Shown: piece by piece, positions 12,018-22,703 of the stretch | Numbering within the stretch: position 1 is the first letter of the stretch | How the letters are laid out: each line of letters opens with the position of its first letter | Assembly: GCF_902686445.1 (NCBI RefSeq) | Contig: NC_062214.1 | Location: forward strand, 92,174,738 to 92,238,737 | From: Sciurus carolinensis | Lineage: Eukaryota; Chordata; Mammalia; Rodentia; Sciuridae | DNA: 64,000 nucleotides | Reading direction: 5' to 3' | Notes under the pieces: generated by a model | What the model saw: only the letters and a program-made list of their open reading frames with translations | Database searches by the model: none | What the model was told of the DNA's origin: nothing | Position numbers and translations under genes: made by a program

Positions 12018-13185
12018 CTGCCTGTTTTTCTTTATGGATCTTACTCCTTATATTATAGTAAAACTAGACCATTCACAGAACTGAAGTCACCTGAAGACAC
12101 GGCCCACACAGGGTATGTCTTCTGCTTCATATATAGTTTTATGACAAATCCAATCCTTATACTGGAAAGGGTTTTGCACCTACCACCAGGTGACACATCA
12201 CTGGTTCAATAAAGCACATGTCAGGAAATGCTGTTCTAGAACATGAATGTGAGGCAGACAGGAAATGGAGAAAGTACTGGTTAAACAAGCTACCTATTGT
12301 GCACCAAGGTGACTATATCCAGAACCTAGCTTTGTTTCCATGGGTTATTTCCCAAGAGACAAGAATAGCCTTGTTGTATAGATTACTTCCTTTAGAATAT
12401 TATTTGCTGTGATAGTCATTCATTTGTACTCTCAACATTTGCTGAGCACCACATAGGGAAGATGCAAAAGTGGATGAAATTGCCTCAAGGAGCTAAATTT
12501 TGAAGGGGTAAGATTTGCACACAAGTGTCAAGTGCTGCTTTGCATTCCAGTTCCATTTGAGAAGAGATGTGTCAATCGTAAGTAGAAGCATGATAGTCAA
12601 TAATTCTTGCTATGGTGATCCAGGAGGCCACAGCCAAGGGCAAGTCAGGGAAGGGAATAGAAGAGAACAGAAAAAAGAGGTTGCCATGGAAATGCTCACC
12701 AGAGCAAAAGAAAACAGCCGGCAGTGTCATCCTGGTTCCTGGGCACAAACACCATCAAACCATCCTTTAGGTTAAGGGTCTGTTACAGTAAAAATGTTCC
12801 ACCATTGGATATGCAGGTAGGATTGTGCTCTTGCCAAATTCCCATGTATTTCACCCAATGAATGGAACCCATATCATGTGCTTAAGCAAGAACAGGGGAA
12901 GATATGCAAGAATTAGGGACAATTTTGTCTTCCTTTCAAACTCAAATGCCAGGAGTTTTAAAAGGCAAGTTTTATCATAACCCTAATATTTTTATTCAGC
13001 ATTTATTAGATGCTAAAATCTATGTTATATACTACCTCTGAGCAATGCAAAGAATCAAGTTCATGAGAGGCTCAAACTGAGACCTGAAGGATGTGAAGCC
13101 CCACAGGATGGAAGGCACAGGTGGACAAATGTATACAGGTAAGAAAGAACATGGAACAGACAGCACAGTGTCTGGCACACAGTGG
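12018..13185. other. Unannotated sequence
   Basis: No gene recognised. Weak L2-like strings ('acatttgctgagcaccac', 'ctgagacctgaaggatgtg') occur near 12,437 and 13,078 but are too short to define elements. Confidence 0.4.
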
Positions 13186-13186
13186 G

Positions 13187-13426
13187 ATCTTCTTCTTCTT
13201 CTTTTTTTTTTTTTTTTTTTTTTGGCACCAGGGATTAAACCCAAGGGCACTCACCTACTGAGCCACATCCCCAGCCCTTCTATTTTTTTATCTTGAGACA
13301 GTGTTTCACCAGGTTGCTTACAGCCTCACTAAGTTGCTAAGGCTGGTTTCAAACCTGTAAGCCTCCTGCCTCAACACCTCCCGACCAGCGGCTGAGATTA
13401 CAGGTGTGCACCACCTTGCCCAGAGC
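13187..13426 (-). mobile_element. MEN-type SINE, reverse, with poly-T tail
   Basis: (CTT)n and T22 (13,202-13,223) are followed by 'ggcaccagggattaaaccca', 'ctgagccacatccccagc', 'gagacagtgtttcaccagg', 'gcctcctgcctcaacacc', 'attacaggtgtgcaccacc'. A complete reverse B1-ID dimer. It accounts for the phenylalanine/lysine-rich frames around 13.1-13.3 kb. Confidence 0.85.
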
Positions 13427-16380
13427 ACAGTGGGTTCCTTAGGGACATCTACTAAATGATTAAATGTGAATGTGTCTGAAACATGTGAATGAAGAGACCA
13501 TCCAGGTTATCCTGCCCACATCTAAAATCCAGTCACTTCATCTACAATCATGCCTTGCTTGATATCAGAGCCCCTTCCCAGCATAAGAGTTTCAACCCTT
13601 GAATAACCTTGACCATGCTTAACCAAGAGACAGTTACAAAGGCACTAAATACCTTCTTGCCCCCACACTAATGGACTCTCACTTCATCCCATTACAAATT
13701 TTGAAATATTCAAGTTCAATGGAGTCAAGGTTTAAATCTCAGCTTTCCCATAGGACAATGCATCCTCCAAAGAGAAAAGTCTAACTCTAGCCAGAGGCTA
13801 TAACAATCAGTCATTGACTTTGGCCATTCAACAGAAATAAACATTTATTCTCCTTGTAAGTCTCTAGAAGCTGGTGGCATGTTCATCCAACTCATAAAAA
13901 CTGGGTAAAATGGGCCAAACATACATGTCTTGGGACCATCCTGGGTCCAGGATGGCAAGCAGGTTTTGCCACACGTGGCAACTTCTATGGATTGGCAGTG
14001 GCTGCCTCTTCTAGGATAGGTGGGCAAGTATCATGATCTAGCAACATCCACCATGGAAGTAAACAGAAAGTGATGGCACAGGCGCATGCATTTACTATCC
14101 TTGATTCTAATCTAAGAATATCTAATTACAACATATATGCACATACATATCTAACCATACATATCATACTTATCTTTCTCTGATTAGCTTTTGAAAATTA
14201 AATACAAGCCATATTACAAACAGCTACATCTAGATCACAACCATACTATGTAATCTTCAATAAGAAAGAAAAATAGTAAGAAATATGACTTCAATTTAAA
14301 TCCAGCATGTGCTAAGGAATGTGTGGCCATCCTGGGCACCTTTCCTTCCCTGGGATCTTGGGTTCACCTGAGCACCTTCACTGGCTCATGCAGATCGCAC
14401 ACAGGGGAATTTGGCAGGGTGAGGAGGACTGTTTCTGCAGAGTACCATTTACTGGTCAAGCACTGTTTGGAGGATATTTATGTGGTTACAATAGCCTCAC
14501 AATCATTATAATCCCCAGCCCTGGAACTAAAGATGGTAAATGCCTGACCCATCTAACTCTCAACTTTTCTCTGGCACTCACAATCCTGTCAACTACATGG
14601 CGCTGATCAATTATCTACTAAACTACAAGAAATAAGTAATAAATACCGTTTAGATGTGAGGTGATCATCAAATATATTTAAAAGGATGACATATTTAGAA
14701 CAAAATGGTAACATACAGAACTGTATTTCCAGCCACAGAGGGGTATGAGGCTGAATTGAGTCTGGGTAAGAAAGGACTTGCAGAGATTTGGCTTTAGAGG
14801 TAGGGCTGTCTTTACTTGCAAGGATATGCATATTTCCATAGGGAACAGCATAGTAACCTCCCTTTAAATATCCCACCAAATGTGTAAAAAGCAAGGAGGT
14901 GGTCTGCTGTCCCTGTTTTCCATAAATCATCCACTACTGGATTAGGTCATCCCATGGGCCTCTCCCTGCACAGCAAATGGCAGCCATCACCTGACATCCT
15001 GGAAGCAAGTTTGACTCTGACCAAGGCTGACTTATGATGGTTTTCTGACTGCATTTTGGCCCCAAGTTCATCCTACTATATCCTCTCTGGTGTCTTTCTG
15101 CGCTCTCTGATGAGCTGTCCAAGGCCAGGGTGCACCAGCTCTCCACTGGGAGGGGATGGCCAAAAGGTGCCTGAAGTTCCTCCTACAACCAAAAGCCTGT
15201 CTAAGCATTCATTGAACAGCCAGTTGCAGCATAAATGATTCATAGTACTGTTAATCAATATGTTTTTGAGACACTGTTATTAACCCTGATTATTTCAGGG
15301 GGGGAAATACAGCTTGGGATGCAGAGGCCTCTCCACCAAAGTGCTAAACACATCAACACACACAAATTAGGATGCTTTTTGAAAATACTTTCAAAAATAC
15401 TTTTCAGAGTCAAAATGTGAGCCTGATCTAAAACAGGGGCATCAGTATTGTTAGGCATGAATAAACAAAGGCTCCTTCTTGACTCCAAAGCAACAAAACT
15501 ACGACTAAGCTCCTTGACTAAATGTGCCTGTATCAATACACACAGGAGCATGGCAGATGAGCATCCTTCTTTATAATTAACATTCCATGTCACAAAGTTA
15601 AGCAGAAGGCAGCATGGCAATCACTCCCGCCTCCAGTGCTATGGCAGGTACTTCTAACCCACCACCATAATCTGGACCAGGGAAGTTGACCTGGACTCAA
15701 GGTCTCTCTCACCTCCATTCTCCCAGTGGCCCCTACTGTCACTAGGAGGTGAGGGTGGGATGAAACCCACTGCCTCACTCCTAGTGCTGCTGCTGCTGAA
15801 CATACTCATCGAAAAGCACTCTGAGACATCTGACAGGCTGAATATCAGCATGTGAGGTGCTCTTTTAAGAGCCCTTGATGGTATTTTTCCTAAAGCATTT
15901 CATAAACAACACAAGATGCAACAGAAGCATGCAAAAAACAAAGTGCTAAAAATCCACATCACAAATGTGTTGGGGATTCTAATGAAATGTTAGAGCGTGT
16001 GCACAAAAAAGAAATCACAGACTCAGAGAATCAAGGAGCAAATGACCAAACCTATAATCTGGTCCCAGAGACACTCCTGAACTACCCAATTGTCCCAAGT
16101 TCTTTGGGTCTCCTACTGTGGGTTTGCTTTAGCCACTGGCCTTCACTAGATTCTCAAACACCACAAGCTCCTGTCCACCTCTGCACCTCCCCCAGGTACT
16201 TTCCTCACTATGGAACATTCTGTTCTCTCTCTCCCTTGCCACACTGCCACCCCACTCCCAAGAGCCTAGCTAACTCCCACTGAGGCTAAAGGTTTAGACA
16301 CATTACTACAAGAAAGCCTTCTTGATGACCCTATGACCATGTCTCCCCAAACCAGCGTAGAATCCCAGGACCCCCACAGA
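13427..16380. other. Unannotated unique sequence
   Basis: No gene or clear repeat recognised over nearly 3 kb. Reverse frames of up to 121 codons at 14.6-15.9 kb have no recognisable domain and no conserved-looking splice sites. Confidence 0.45.
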
Positions 16381-16386
16381 TCACCC

Positions 16387-16388
<2 letters not shown>

Positions 16389-16436
<48 letters not shown>

Positions 16437-16443
16437 GCGCACA
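16389..16443. repeat. Compound (AC)n(GC)n microsatellite
   Basis: About 34 bases of (AC)n run straight into about 18 bases of (GC)n and end in 'acac', giving about 55 bases of uninterrupted alternating purine-pyrimidine. Such a tract can adopt Z-DNA and is prone to length change. Confidence 0.95.
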
Positions 16444-16499
16444 GAGTTTCTAGTGATTCAGTTTGAATTTCATCTACGCAGAAGCCTAGTTCTGCTTTC

Positions 16500-16600
16500 C
16501 ATAAGCTCAGTGAGGGCAGGGAAGATGCCCACTCTGGTCACCACCATATCCCCAATTCTGAGCACAATCCATAGGAAATACTGAATAGATCAATAGATGA
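16500..16600 (+). mobile_element. L2 3' end fragment
   Basis: 'agctcagtgagggcaggg', 'accatatccccaattctgag' and 'aaatactgaatagat' follow the L2 3' end pattern (a 'gagggcaggga...ccccagcgcc...aataaat' arrangement). Short and diverged. Confidence 0.5.
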
Positions 16601-16779
16601 ATGTTTACCTGATAAGCAAACAATTAGACTTGAAGGTCAGATGGAGTTTAGTAGATTTGTGATGCAGAAGGCAATGGGAAGTCAGGAGAAAGGTGTTGTC
16701 GGTGACATAAATTTGAAGTAGGCAAGGCATGAGACATCCTGACAGAGCACAGAAAGCAAGTAAAATGATATCATGGAGC

Positions 16780-17345
16780 ACAATACAAAATCCAAAACTT
16801 TCTAAAAGACTAAATCCAAAATTTTCAAAAGATAAATTTGACTGCATAACAAATTAAATTTTATGCAGTGAAGAAGTAAACATGAAGACAAAAAATACTG
16901 GGGGAAATATCTGATCATGAGACAGAATACTAATTTATATAATATATGAAAAGCAAATACAGATCAGTGAGAAAAAGGTTCCAAAAGTCAATACACAAAT
17001 GGGCAAAGGACATGAAAAAATAGAAAAATACACATGATTTCAAGCATAAACAAAGATGCTCATCCTCATACACAGTAAGTGATAAGAGATACCACTGTCA
17101 ACTAACAGACTGGTAATTATCAAAACTGATAACACAAGTCGGGGGTCTAGCTCAGTGGCAGAGGGTTTGCCTGGCATGCATGAGACCCTGGGTACCATCC
17201 CTAGCACTCCCCCTCAAAAAGTGGTAACACACTGTGTAGGCAAAGTTTCAGGGGCATAAGCACTCTTACATATTGATGGTTATACAATTAAAATTGATAC
17301 CTTCTTTGAGCACAATTTAGCAAGGTCAAATTAAAGATGAATATA
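16780..17345 (+). mobile_element. L1M ORF2 region relic, 5' portion
   Basis: 'aaaattttcaaaagataaat', 'acaaatgggcaaaggacatg' and 'agagataccactgtcaac' are the sense order of the ORF2 3' region of an old L1. The reading frame is destroyed. An ID SINE at 17,137-17,222 and a MEN SINE from about 17,346 interrupt it. The L1 resumes at 17,620. Confidence 0.65.
17137..17222 (+). mobile_element. ID SINE inserted in L1M
   Basis: 'ggggtctagctcagtggc', 'tttgcctggcatgcatga', 'ccctgggtaccatccctag' form a tRNA-derived ID. The flanks 'gataacacaa' and 'ggtaacacac' look like a target-site duplication with a few mismatches, so this ID landed in the existing L1. Confidence 0.8.
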
Positions 17346-17530
17346 CTCCAGTGGCTTGGGTGGCTGAGACAGGAAGATGGCGAGTTCAAAGCCAGCCTCA
17401 GCAACTTAGTGAGGCCCTAAGCAACTCAGTGAAAACCTGTCTCTAAACAAAATTTAAGAAAGGACTTGGAATGTGTTCAGTGGTAAAGCACCCCGGGTTC
17501 AATCTCCAGTACCAAAAAAAAAATAAAATA
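17346..17530 (+). mobile_element. MEN-type SINE, 5'-truncated
   Basis: It starts inside the B1 half ('cttgggtggctgagacagg', 'gttcaaagccagcctcagc', 'gaaaacctgtctctaaac') and continues into the ID half ('cagtggtaaagcaccccg', 'ggttcaatctccagtacc') with an A-rich tail. Confidence 0.8.
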
Positions 17531-17536
17531 AAATAC

Positions 17537-17618
17537 TCAGGCTGGAGATATGGCTCAATGGTAAAGTACTTGCCTGGAATGCATGAGGCCCTGGATTGCT
17601 CCCTAGCACTACTAAATA
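17537..17618 (+). mobile_element. ID SINE
   Basis: 'caggctggagatatggctca', 'aagtacttgcctggaatgc', 'gaggccctggattgctccc' and 'tagcactac' follow the ID pattern. It sits in the tail of the preceding MEN. Confidence 0.75.
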
Positions 17619-17950
17619 ACTACATCCATACAATGAATATGCTTTCTAGGTCAACCACTATAGACATTTATGCCACATATATAACAATAGAGTACTGTAT
17701 TCACAAGGGAAACAAAGAGGTGGCAAAGGGAAGGGCATCAGAATGTAAGTCCACAAATGCACACACAGACATTTCTGGAATGGCATACAAGTTACCCCAC
17801 ACAGTGGTTGTCTTCAGGAAGAGACCTGGTTTCTGGAGGGTGGGACTAGAAGAGACTGACTTTTCACAGTGCACCCCTTTCTACTATTTAAAATTTTTTA
17901 CCTCATGTGAAATTAATTTTGTTGAAAATTAAATTGTCTTTAAAAGAAAG
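17619..17950 (+). mobile_element. L1M 3' UTR relic
   Basis: 'cacagtggttgtcttcagga', 'tttctggagggtgggacta', 'gacttttcacagtgcacccc' and 'acctcatgtgaaatt' resemble L1M 3' ends. It is the downstream continuation of the L1 interrupted by the three SINEs. Confidence 0.6.
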
Positions 17951-19440
17951 AGAGAGCACAGATAAACCTAAATTATTCAGGAAGGAAGAGAATCTAGACA
18001 GGTGACCCAAGTCATTCAAGCTTCAAATAACTGGAGCTGGAAGGAAGGCAATGTGATAGGAAAATATCCTTGTATAAGGATATAAGAACAGGGGCCCTGT
18101 GCTCAAAGGCCATTTAGGGGCAAAGACAACCTCACCTCAAAACAGGAAACACAGCCCACCGTATGAGCAGACCCGAAGTAAACAGGTAACACGTTCTATC
18201 CATAGTCAAAAGGATGAAGCATAAAATGCAAGTGCCTGAGATTTGTTAGCACCGAGAAATCGATACCATGTTCCAGAGATCTATACTGGTGAGGTTACTG
18301 GGCCCTAGGATTTGTTTTCTGGTCCTCAGCAGGCCCTATCAAGTTTGTAAACCTTGAGGAATGACTCCTTCTGGAGCACAGGACCACAGGGGTCCAGAGA
18401 GCCACCACAGTCTCCTACTTGATTTAATAATGGTGACAGAATGAGAAGTTAGGAAGCAGAGAGCCTCAGGCTCCTCCTGTGTTGCACTGTTCCCTGGGTC
18501 CCATAGCCAGTGACAGTTCGGGGTGACAGCCTCTGAATAAACTGCTCAGGCAGAAGCCCTATAAAGGCTGTCATCTTCATTCCAGAAACCATCACCACTT
18601 GGCCCTGAGGCTGCATCTCACATTGCTGGGTGGAGACACACCTGGCCACCCCACTCCCCATCCCAGAAGTACACATCTACTACCTCTCTTCCCCTCTATC
18701 TGGGGACTGAGGACTCTGTCAACATAACTATCTGAAAATAGAAAGCAAGTGACAGGCTGCGCTGTTTCAGAAATTATGCCAAATACATCTGCATGAGCAC
18801 TCCTGAGTGCCTGCTGGGCAAGGGCTTCCCCTGGCTCCCAGGAAAACCAAGCACAGCCTCTTCTCTCCCCCCTGCCAGTTATGTGAGGTCCTTTCTGGAG
18901 TCAGCAACTTTCAGAAGCAGCACAGAAACTCTATAAATGTGACTACTAGGACATAAACTAAAGGACCTTAAATTAGTCACAACCAAGTATGAGTTGTAAA
19001 TACAAGTATTCAAATGAACTAAATAAGCAAAGAGCACAGTAAAAACTCAACATCTACTGCATTTTCCTGGACTCTAAGACCCTGACCCTCACAACATTGA
19101 AAAGGTGAGCACATATTAATATGCCTCTGCTTGTTTCCAGAGATATTTAGCTCAATATGGTACCCTCTTTACTTTTAGCCCAACACAGGTGTGGCTACAG
19201 CATGGGACACAAAGCTACTCCCCAATAAGTGGCAGATGAATGAGTAAATACATGGGTTTGTCTTTGTGAAAAATGCAAATTTTCTGGAAACATGAGAATA
19301 TCAAAGAAATAAAGATAAGGACCTCCTTCCCATTGTTAGGCAGGATGGTTAGACTGTAAAATGCACTCAGTCGATGGTAGCACTCCACAGTTCAGAAACA
19401 TGACTTGAGAGGCTCTTGGAAACTTCTAACTCAGTGTTAC
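17951..19440. other. Unannotated unique sequence
   Basis: No gene or repeat recognised. The 75-codon reverse frame at 18,449-18,676 has no domain pattern. Confidence 0.45.
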
Positions 19441-19444
19441 TTTT

Positions 19445-19702
19445 CCCACTGTTGCACTAAGTCATTGCTATGTTCTGAAGGTTTTCCCCAAAAATTCATG
19501 TGTTGGAAGCAATCCCCAATGTCACAGTACTAGGTGCTTAGATCAAGTGGACTTCACCCTCAGGAATGGACTAATGCTGTCAAAAAGGCAGAAATGGGCT
19601 TTCTCTTGACCTTCCATCTCATGGGGATGCAGCAAGAAGGCTTTTGCCAGCTGCCAGTGCCTTGATCTTGGGCCTCCCAAATTCCAGAAATGTGAGAATT
19701 AT
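19445..19702 (+). mobile_element. MLT1-like LTR fragment
   Basis: 'ctatgttctgaaggttttcc', 'aaaattcatgtgttggaagc', 'aatccccaatgtcacag', 'tggactaatgctgtcaaa', 'tgatcttgggcctcccaaat' and 'aatgtgagaattattgg' follow the MLT1 layout. The 3' end is replaced by a SINE cluster. Confidence 0.65.
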
Positions 19703-20088
19703 TGGTTTCCCTTTCCCCAGGACTAGGGACTAAACCCAGGGGTACTTCAGCACTGAGTTACATCCCAGCCATATTTATTTTTATTTAATTTGGTGGGGGG
19801 GGTCCGGAGATTGAACTCAGGGGCACTCAACCACTGAGCCACATCCCCAGTCCTATTTTGTATTTTCTTTAGAGACAGGGTCTCACTGGGTTGCTTAACA
19901 CCTCGCTGTTGCTGAGGCTGGCTTTGAACTCTCAATCCTCCTGCCTCAGCCTCCCCAGCCACTGGGATTACAGGTGTGTGCCACCATGCCTAGCTAATGT
20001 TTTATTTTTTTGACACAGTCTCTCTAGGTTGCCCAGACTGGCCTCCTGCCTCATCCTCCCACTAATGCTACCACACCCAGCTAATAAT
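19703..20088 (-). mobile_element. MEN-type SINE (outer copy of a nested pair)
   Basis: The outer copy is split. Its ID half is at about 19,716-19,790 ('gactagggactaaaccca', 'gagttacatcccagcca') and its B1 half at about 19,997-20,088 ('gacacagtctctctaggttg', 'cctcctgcctcatcctccc', 'taccacacccagct'). The second MEN fills the gap. Confidence 0.75.
19791..19997 (-). mobile_element. MEN-type SINE (inner copy)
   Basis: A complete reverse B1-ID dimer: 'ccggagattgaactcagggg', 'ccactgagccacatcccc', 'gagacagggtctcactggg', 'cctcctgcctcagcctcccc', 'gattacaggtgtgtgccacc'. It lies in the T-rich linker of the outer copy and is therefore younger. Confidence 0.85.
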
Positions 20089-21105
20089 TACTGTTCTTGA
20101 TAAACTACTCAGACTTAAGTATTCTGTCACAGCTGAAAAAAAAAAAAAAAAACTCTAAAGACAGTTATTTTTTTTAAATGGAGAACTGCTTTCAAATAGC
20201 ACTGATTGTTTTTCCAATTTTCTTCTGATGAAAAAAAAATAAAGATATTTATGAGAAGAAAATTTTAAGCACACTCAGAGATATAGAAGGAACATAGCCC
20301 AGTTGCTTTTACACCAGGATAAGGCCCTCTATGGTGGTGAATCACAGGTGGCTTTGTTACCTGCATTTCAGGGTAATGGGAAATGGGTCCTTCCCAGGGA
20401 TGGTTCATAAGTCCCACTAATGGGACAGACCAGAGAAAGTGGGCCCAGAGAAGTTTACCCCTTTACTCCTCTTCCTGACCTTATGTTTAATACAGATGAA
20501 ATTCAGAAAACATGAACACCAAAATTGAGCAGAGGCATAAAACCAAATATGTACAAACTTCAGCTCTTCCACTTTTAAAAGAGTCTAGTTTATTTATACA
20601 TATTTATTTATTTGGGGGATGGATGCAATTTTCCCTTTCTCCAAACTTTTCTCCAAATGGGTAAAGCACAAGAAGGATGGACAAATGCATATTTGCTGAA
20701 CTCTAAACATTCCTTCTGCATCCAAACTGAAACTACCAAACTCAAGCAAGTCACTTGTCATCCTGTGGCTTCAAAATTCCAGGGTCTGAGACTACATGTG
20801 GTCCTTCCGGGCCCAAACCCTGAGGAGACAAACACAAGCAGAACAGTCACATTTGCAGTTACTCAAACTCAGAGGGCTTGTTCTGGTATCCTGGGGATAT
20901 GACACATGTTGCAGTTACCTAATTATGCAATTATCTAGACTCATGTTTATTATGTCATCAGTGTGCAAATTACATCCACAAATATGTAGAGAGAATGTTG
21001 GGCCTTAATTAGGTGTTTATCCCTAGGGTTATGCTTTCTGATCTCAGACTTGAAAACCTCATGTTACTGAGCAAGGCCACTTATTAATGCTCAGTTTAAT
21101 ATATG
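20089..21105. other. Unannotated sequence with A-runs
   Basis: No gene recognised. There is an A-run at 20,136-20,152 and another near 20,231. The frame at 20,612-20,902 has no domain pattern. Confidence 0.4.
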
Positions 21106-21107
21106 GT

Positions 21108-21315
21108 CATGTGCTGCATAATGACATTTCAGTGGTCAGTGATGGACCACATACACAATGATGGTCCCAGAAGATTATATCACCTGGTGATGTCATAACC
21201 ATTTAGCTTATGTAAGCACACTATGATGTTTACACAATGAAATCGCCTAATGATGTATTTCTCAGAATATATCACTGTTATTAAGTGATACTTGATTATA
21301 TGTACACGTGGTATT
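21108..21315. mobile_element. Ancient DNA-transposon relic
   Basis: 'tcatgtgctgcataatgac', 'cagtgatggaccacatacac', 'gatggtcccagaagattata' and 'aaatcgcctaatgatgtatt' match a frequent, CpG-decayed mammalian DNA-transposon-like repeat with related ends. I recall the pattern but not a reliable family name. Confidence 0.5.
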
Positions 21316-21527
21316 TCCCTTCTCCAGGGGGACAAGTTGCATATACACTCCTACACACCCCAACAACCCTGTGACAAGGCTCCGGGATGCTCCAGATAGG
21401 TATGGCCCCCTGCTTACACCTTAAGAGTTAGCAATTCAATATCTACCTGCTAATGGCTATATTCCCACAAGACCCGTTCAGTGAGCCTAGGGCTAATGGT
21501 CAGCTTAAGATCATTTTTTCTTAACAT

Positions 21528-21539
21528 AAATCTAGAGCA
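21528..21539. repeat. Left target-site duplication of the 21.5-22.7 kb L1
   Basis: The 12 bases 'aaatctagagca' recur exactly at 22,692-22,703 on the far side of the L1. This is a normal length for an L1 target duplication. Confidence 0.8.
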
Positions 21540-22261
21540 TATATACCACAGTTTCTTTATCCATTCATCTGTTGAAGGGCATCTAGTTTGGTTCCACAAT
21601 CTAGCTATTATGAATTGAGCTGCTATAAACATTGATATGGCTGTGTTACTGTAGTATGCTGATTTTAAGTCCTTTGGGTATAAACCAAGGAGTGGTATAG
21701 CTCGGTCAAAAGGTGGGTCCATTCCAAGTTTTCTGAGGATTCTCCACATTGCTTTCCAGAGTGGCTGCACCAATTTGTAATTCCACCAGCAGTGTATGAG
21801 TGTGCCTTTTTCCCCACATCCACGCCAACATCTATTATTGTGTTCTTGATAATAGCCATTCTAATTGGAGTAAGATGAAATCTTAGAGTTATTTTAATTT
21901 GCATTTCTCCAATTACTAGAGATGTGGAACACTTTCATATATTTCTGAAATATATTTTCATATATTTAACTACCTCTATGTCTTCCTCTGTAAAGTGACT
22001 GTTCAGTTTCTTGGCCCATTTATTAATTGGGTTCTTTATATTTTTGGTGTAAAGTTTTGTAAGTTCTTTATAAGTTTTAGAGATTAGTGCTCTATCTGAA
22101 GTGCGTGTGGAAAAGATTTTTTCCCAGTCTGTAGGCTCTCTTTTCACATTATTGATTGTTTCCTGTTCTGAGGAAAAGCTTTTTAGTTTGAGTCCATCCC
22201 ATTTATTGATTCTTGCTTTGAATTCTTGTGCTTTGGGAGTCTGGTTAAGGAAGTCTGATCC
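21540..22261 (-). mobile_element. L1 5' segment, inverted (twin priming)
   Basis: Read on the minus strand it encodes C-terminal L1 ORF2 fragments: 'WDGLKLKSF' near the right end, then 'KREPTDWEKIF', 'NPINKWAKKLN', 'LRFHLTPIRMAIIKNT', 'PLLGLYPKDLKSAYY', 'ARLWNQTRCPSTDEWIKKLW'. Frames are broken and no ORF2 function remains. The left end abuts the target duplication, and the right end meets sense-orientation L1 at about 22,262. Confidence 0.9.
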
Positions 22262-22691
22262 TGTATATACACAATGGAATATTATTCAGCTATAAAGAAT
22301 AGTGATATTATGGTATTTGCTGATAAATGGATGGAATTGGAGAATATCATGCTAAGTGAAATAAGCCAATCCCAAAAAAACCAAAGGCCGAATGTTTTCC
22401 CTGATAAGTGCATGGTTGATACACAATGGGGGAGGTAAAAGAAGGATGGAGGAACTTCAGATTACTAAGAGGGAAATGACAGGGAGGAAGGGGCAGGGGT
22501 ATGAAAGATGGTGGAATGAGACAGACATCGTCAACCTATGTACATGTATGATTACACGAATGGTATGAATCTACATTGTGCACAACCATAGAAATGAAAA
22601 GTTGTATCCCATTTGTGTACAATGAATCAAAATGCAGTTTGTAAAAATTTTTTAAAAATTTAAATATATTGGATTGTAGGCATGTAAAAAA
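22262..22691 (+). mobile_element. L1 3' segment in sense orientation
   Basis: It starts with 'tatatacacaatggaatatt' (ORF2 C-terminus) and continues through 'aaatggatggaattggagaa', 'aagccaatcccaaaa', 'gtacatgtatgattacacg' and 'aatcaaaatgcagtttgt' into an A-rich tail. Its start lies just downstream, in L1 coordinates, of where the inverted segment stops. About 25 non-L1-like bases and a second A-run follow the first tail before the target duplication. Confidence 0.9.
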
Positions 22692-22703
22692 AAATCTAGA
22701 GCA
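22692..22703. repeat. Right target-site duplication of the L1
   Basis: An exact copy of the 12 bases at 21,528-21,539, directly after the second A-run. Confidence 0.8.

Noticed and set aside
17471..17932. 153-codon plus-strand frame
   Set aside because: Composed of a MEN end, an ID SINE and an L1M 3' UTR.
21450..22147. L1 ORF2 protein fragments as possible genes
   Set aside because: They are pieces of a truncated, inverted L1 with broken frames and no complete endonuclease or reverse transcriptase.
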